From Candidatus Agathobaculum pullistercoris (GTDB lineage Bacteria > Bacillota > Clostridia > Oscillospirales > Butyricicoccaceae), in contig DXFS01000010.1 in the NCBI GenBank assembly GCA_019114345.1, positions 80,701 to 144,700 on the forward strand: a stretch of DNA of 64,000 bases, given 5' to 3'. The position numbers and the translations under genes are program-made. The notes beneath the pieces are model-generated. The model saw only the letters and a program-made list of their open reading frames with translations. It did no database searches and had not been told where the DNA came from. Within the stretch, counting starts at the first letter, position 1. The number at the start of each line of letters is the position of its first letter. Below are positions 62,674-64,000 of the stretch, one piece after another.

Positions 62674-63893
62674 TCGCAAGCAAAGCCGCGGCGACGCAGT
62701 CGGTGACCTATGAGGCGATCGACTACGACGAATTCCTGCAGCGTATCGAGCGCATCTTCTCGCTGGACAACGACGCGCCGGAGATTGCAGTGGCGAACGC
62801 CGAGCGGCTCGCGCCGGTCGCGGCGGCACACCGCATTCTGACAAACGCCATGTCCGTGATGCCAATCGCGCTCAGACGCAAGGCGGGCGGCGAGCGGCAG
62901 GAGCTGACCACGCGGCCCGATCTCGAATATGTGCTGCACAGCCGCATGAACGACGCCATGAGTCCCGCGATGGGGAAGAAAATCATGATGAGCCAGGCGT
63001 TCTGGCATGGGCTGGGCGCGGCGTACATCGAGCGAGACGCCCTCGGCCGCGTGAGAGAGCTGATCCCCCTGCAGACCGCGGGCTATCAGTACCTGGAGGA
63101 CAAGCAGACCGGCCAGAGCTGGTACGCGTTCACCGTGGACGACATGGTGCGCAAGTTCCAGCCGGGCGAGCTGCTGCTGTGCTTCTTTGAGACCTACGAC
63201 GGCAAGCACGGGCGCGGCATGCTGGACATCGCAAAGGACACGGTCGCGACCGACCGCGCGGCGCAGAAATACCTGCGCAAGTTCTACTCCAACGGCGGAC
63301 GGCTCAGCGGCATCATCGAGATCGACGCGGACGCGGACGGGAAAACGCGCAGCAAGGTGCGCGATGCGTTCAACGAGTATGCGTCAGGCATGGACAACAC
63401 CTATAAAGTCGCGGTGCTCGACCGCGGTATGAAGTTCACTTCGCTCGGCGTGAGCCAGGCGGACATGCAGTTCATCGAGAGCCGCAGCTTTTCGGTGGAG
63501 GAGATCGCGCGGTTTACCGGCATCCCGGAATTCATGCTGCAAAGCGGCAAGCAAAGCTACAACAGTAACGAGCAGCAGCAGCTCGTGTTCGTGACGAACG
63601 CGCTCGTGCCCCATGTGACCATGTGGGAGCAGGAATGGGCGTACAAGCTGTTTACGGACGCAGAGCTGCGGGACGGCTGCTACATGCGCTTCAACGTGTC
63701 CGCGCTCATGCGCGGCGACGATGCGACGCGCAGCAAATTCTATCAGACGATGGTGTACAGCGGCATTTACAACCTGGACGAATGCCGCGCGCTGGAGGAG
63801 ATGAACCCCATGCCGGACGGGTTGGGGCAGAACTTCTTCATCACGAAAAATCTGGACACCGTCGGCCATATCGTGAGCGGGGAGGTGAAATAG
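62670..63893 (+). CDS. Phage portal protein (HK97-type)
   Basis: LEYVLHSRMNDAMSPAMGKKIMMSQAFWHGLGAAYIERD...RSFSVEEIARFTGIPEFML...NSNEQQQLVFV. Confidence 0.95.
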   Translation: MIASKAAATQSVTYEAIDYDEFLQRIERIFSLDNDAPEIAVANAERLAPVAAAHRILTNAMSVMPIALRRKAGGERQELTTRPDLEYVLHSRMNDAMSPAMGKKIMMSQAFWHGLGAAYIERDALGRVRELIPLQTAGYQYLEDKQTGQSWYAFTVDDMVRKFQPGELLLCFFETYDGKHGRGMLDIAKDTVATDRAAQKYLRKFYSNGGRLSGIIEIDADADGKTRSKVRDAFNEYASGMDNTYKVAVLDRGMKFTSLGVSQADMQFIESRSFSVEEIARFTGIPEFMLQSGKQSYNSNEQQQLVFVTNALVPHVTMWEQEWAYKLFTDAELRDGCYMRFNVSALMRGDDATRSKFYQTMVYSGIYNLDECRALEEMNPMPDGLGQNFFITKNLDTVGHIVSGEVK

Positions 63894-64000
63894 TGAGGAC
63901 ACAGATGAACGGCTATGTGGTGTCGGACGACGATGCGGAGGTATACCGCTTTTTCGGCTACGGCGTGGTGTCGCCCAGGGACGTGCGGCAGGCCATTGCG
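63893..64000 (+). CDS. ClpP-like prohead protease, N-terminus only (truncated by window end)
   Basis: VRTQMNGYVVSDDDAEVYRFFGYGVVSPRDVRQAIA; position after portal. Confidence 0.75.
   Translation, partial: MRTQMNGYVVSDDDAEVYRFFGYGVVSPRDVRQAIA

Larger units (their letters stand above)
45416..64000. mobile_element. Prophage (tailed phage), left part; integrated adjacent to tRNA-Val; right end outside window
   Basis: Tyrosine integrase next to tRNA 3' end, lysogeny module, replication, HNH, methylase, TerS/TerL, portal, prohead protease in order. Confidence 0.95.

Overview
GC-rich Firmicutes/Clostridia-type chromosome segment (gene content suggests an Oscillospirales-like gut anaerobe; not proven), followed from about 45.4 kb by the left part of a tailed-phage prophage integrated next to a tRNA-Val(CAC) gene. 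The prophage runs off the right edge, ending in terminase, portal and the start of a prohead protease. Chromosomal content includes: pnp (partial), an AbrB regulator, an FAD oxidoreductase, DnaD and a DnaC-like ATPase, Mrp/NifX-like proteins, two convergent YczE/YitT paralogs, a MerR-RDD fusion, a GlmU-like protein, prs, ymdB, DUF4914, trmO, an OmpR-type two-component system, HtrA, lexA, Gls24/YloV, pth, an inositol/sugar gene cluster with a LacI regulator, MarR-MATE, lipoprotein barnase/barstar, BlaI plus a giant BlaR1-like protein, and OadB/OadG. Main hunt result: four tandem ~230-bp units (5.2-6.12 kb) that look like four separate small-RNA genes. Each has three TTCA boxes at exact 11-bp spacing, a TATACT -10 exactly 26 nt after the third box, a 5' hairpin with compensatory base changes between units, an unpaired CU-rich segment, and a terminator hairpin. 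The same 3x11-bp TTCA array with the same 26-nt spacing precedes htrA, which lies directly downstream of the two-component system. This resembles in architecture the streptococcal CiaRH-htrA-csRNA regulon. Other notable signals: LexA-like boxes upstream of the phage integrase, of a small ORF antisense to the phage repressor, and in the repressor leader; a yybP-ykoY-like (Mn2+) riboswitch with an intrinsic terminator upstream of OadB; a seven-hairpin array after prs; a structured pth leader with four alternately pairable segments; and a MerR-type 19-bp-spacer promoter in front of a MerR-RDD membrane fusion. All homology calls come from reading the translations without database searches.
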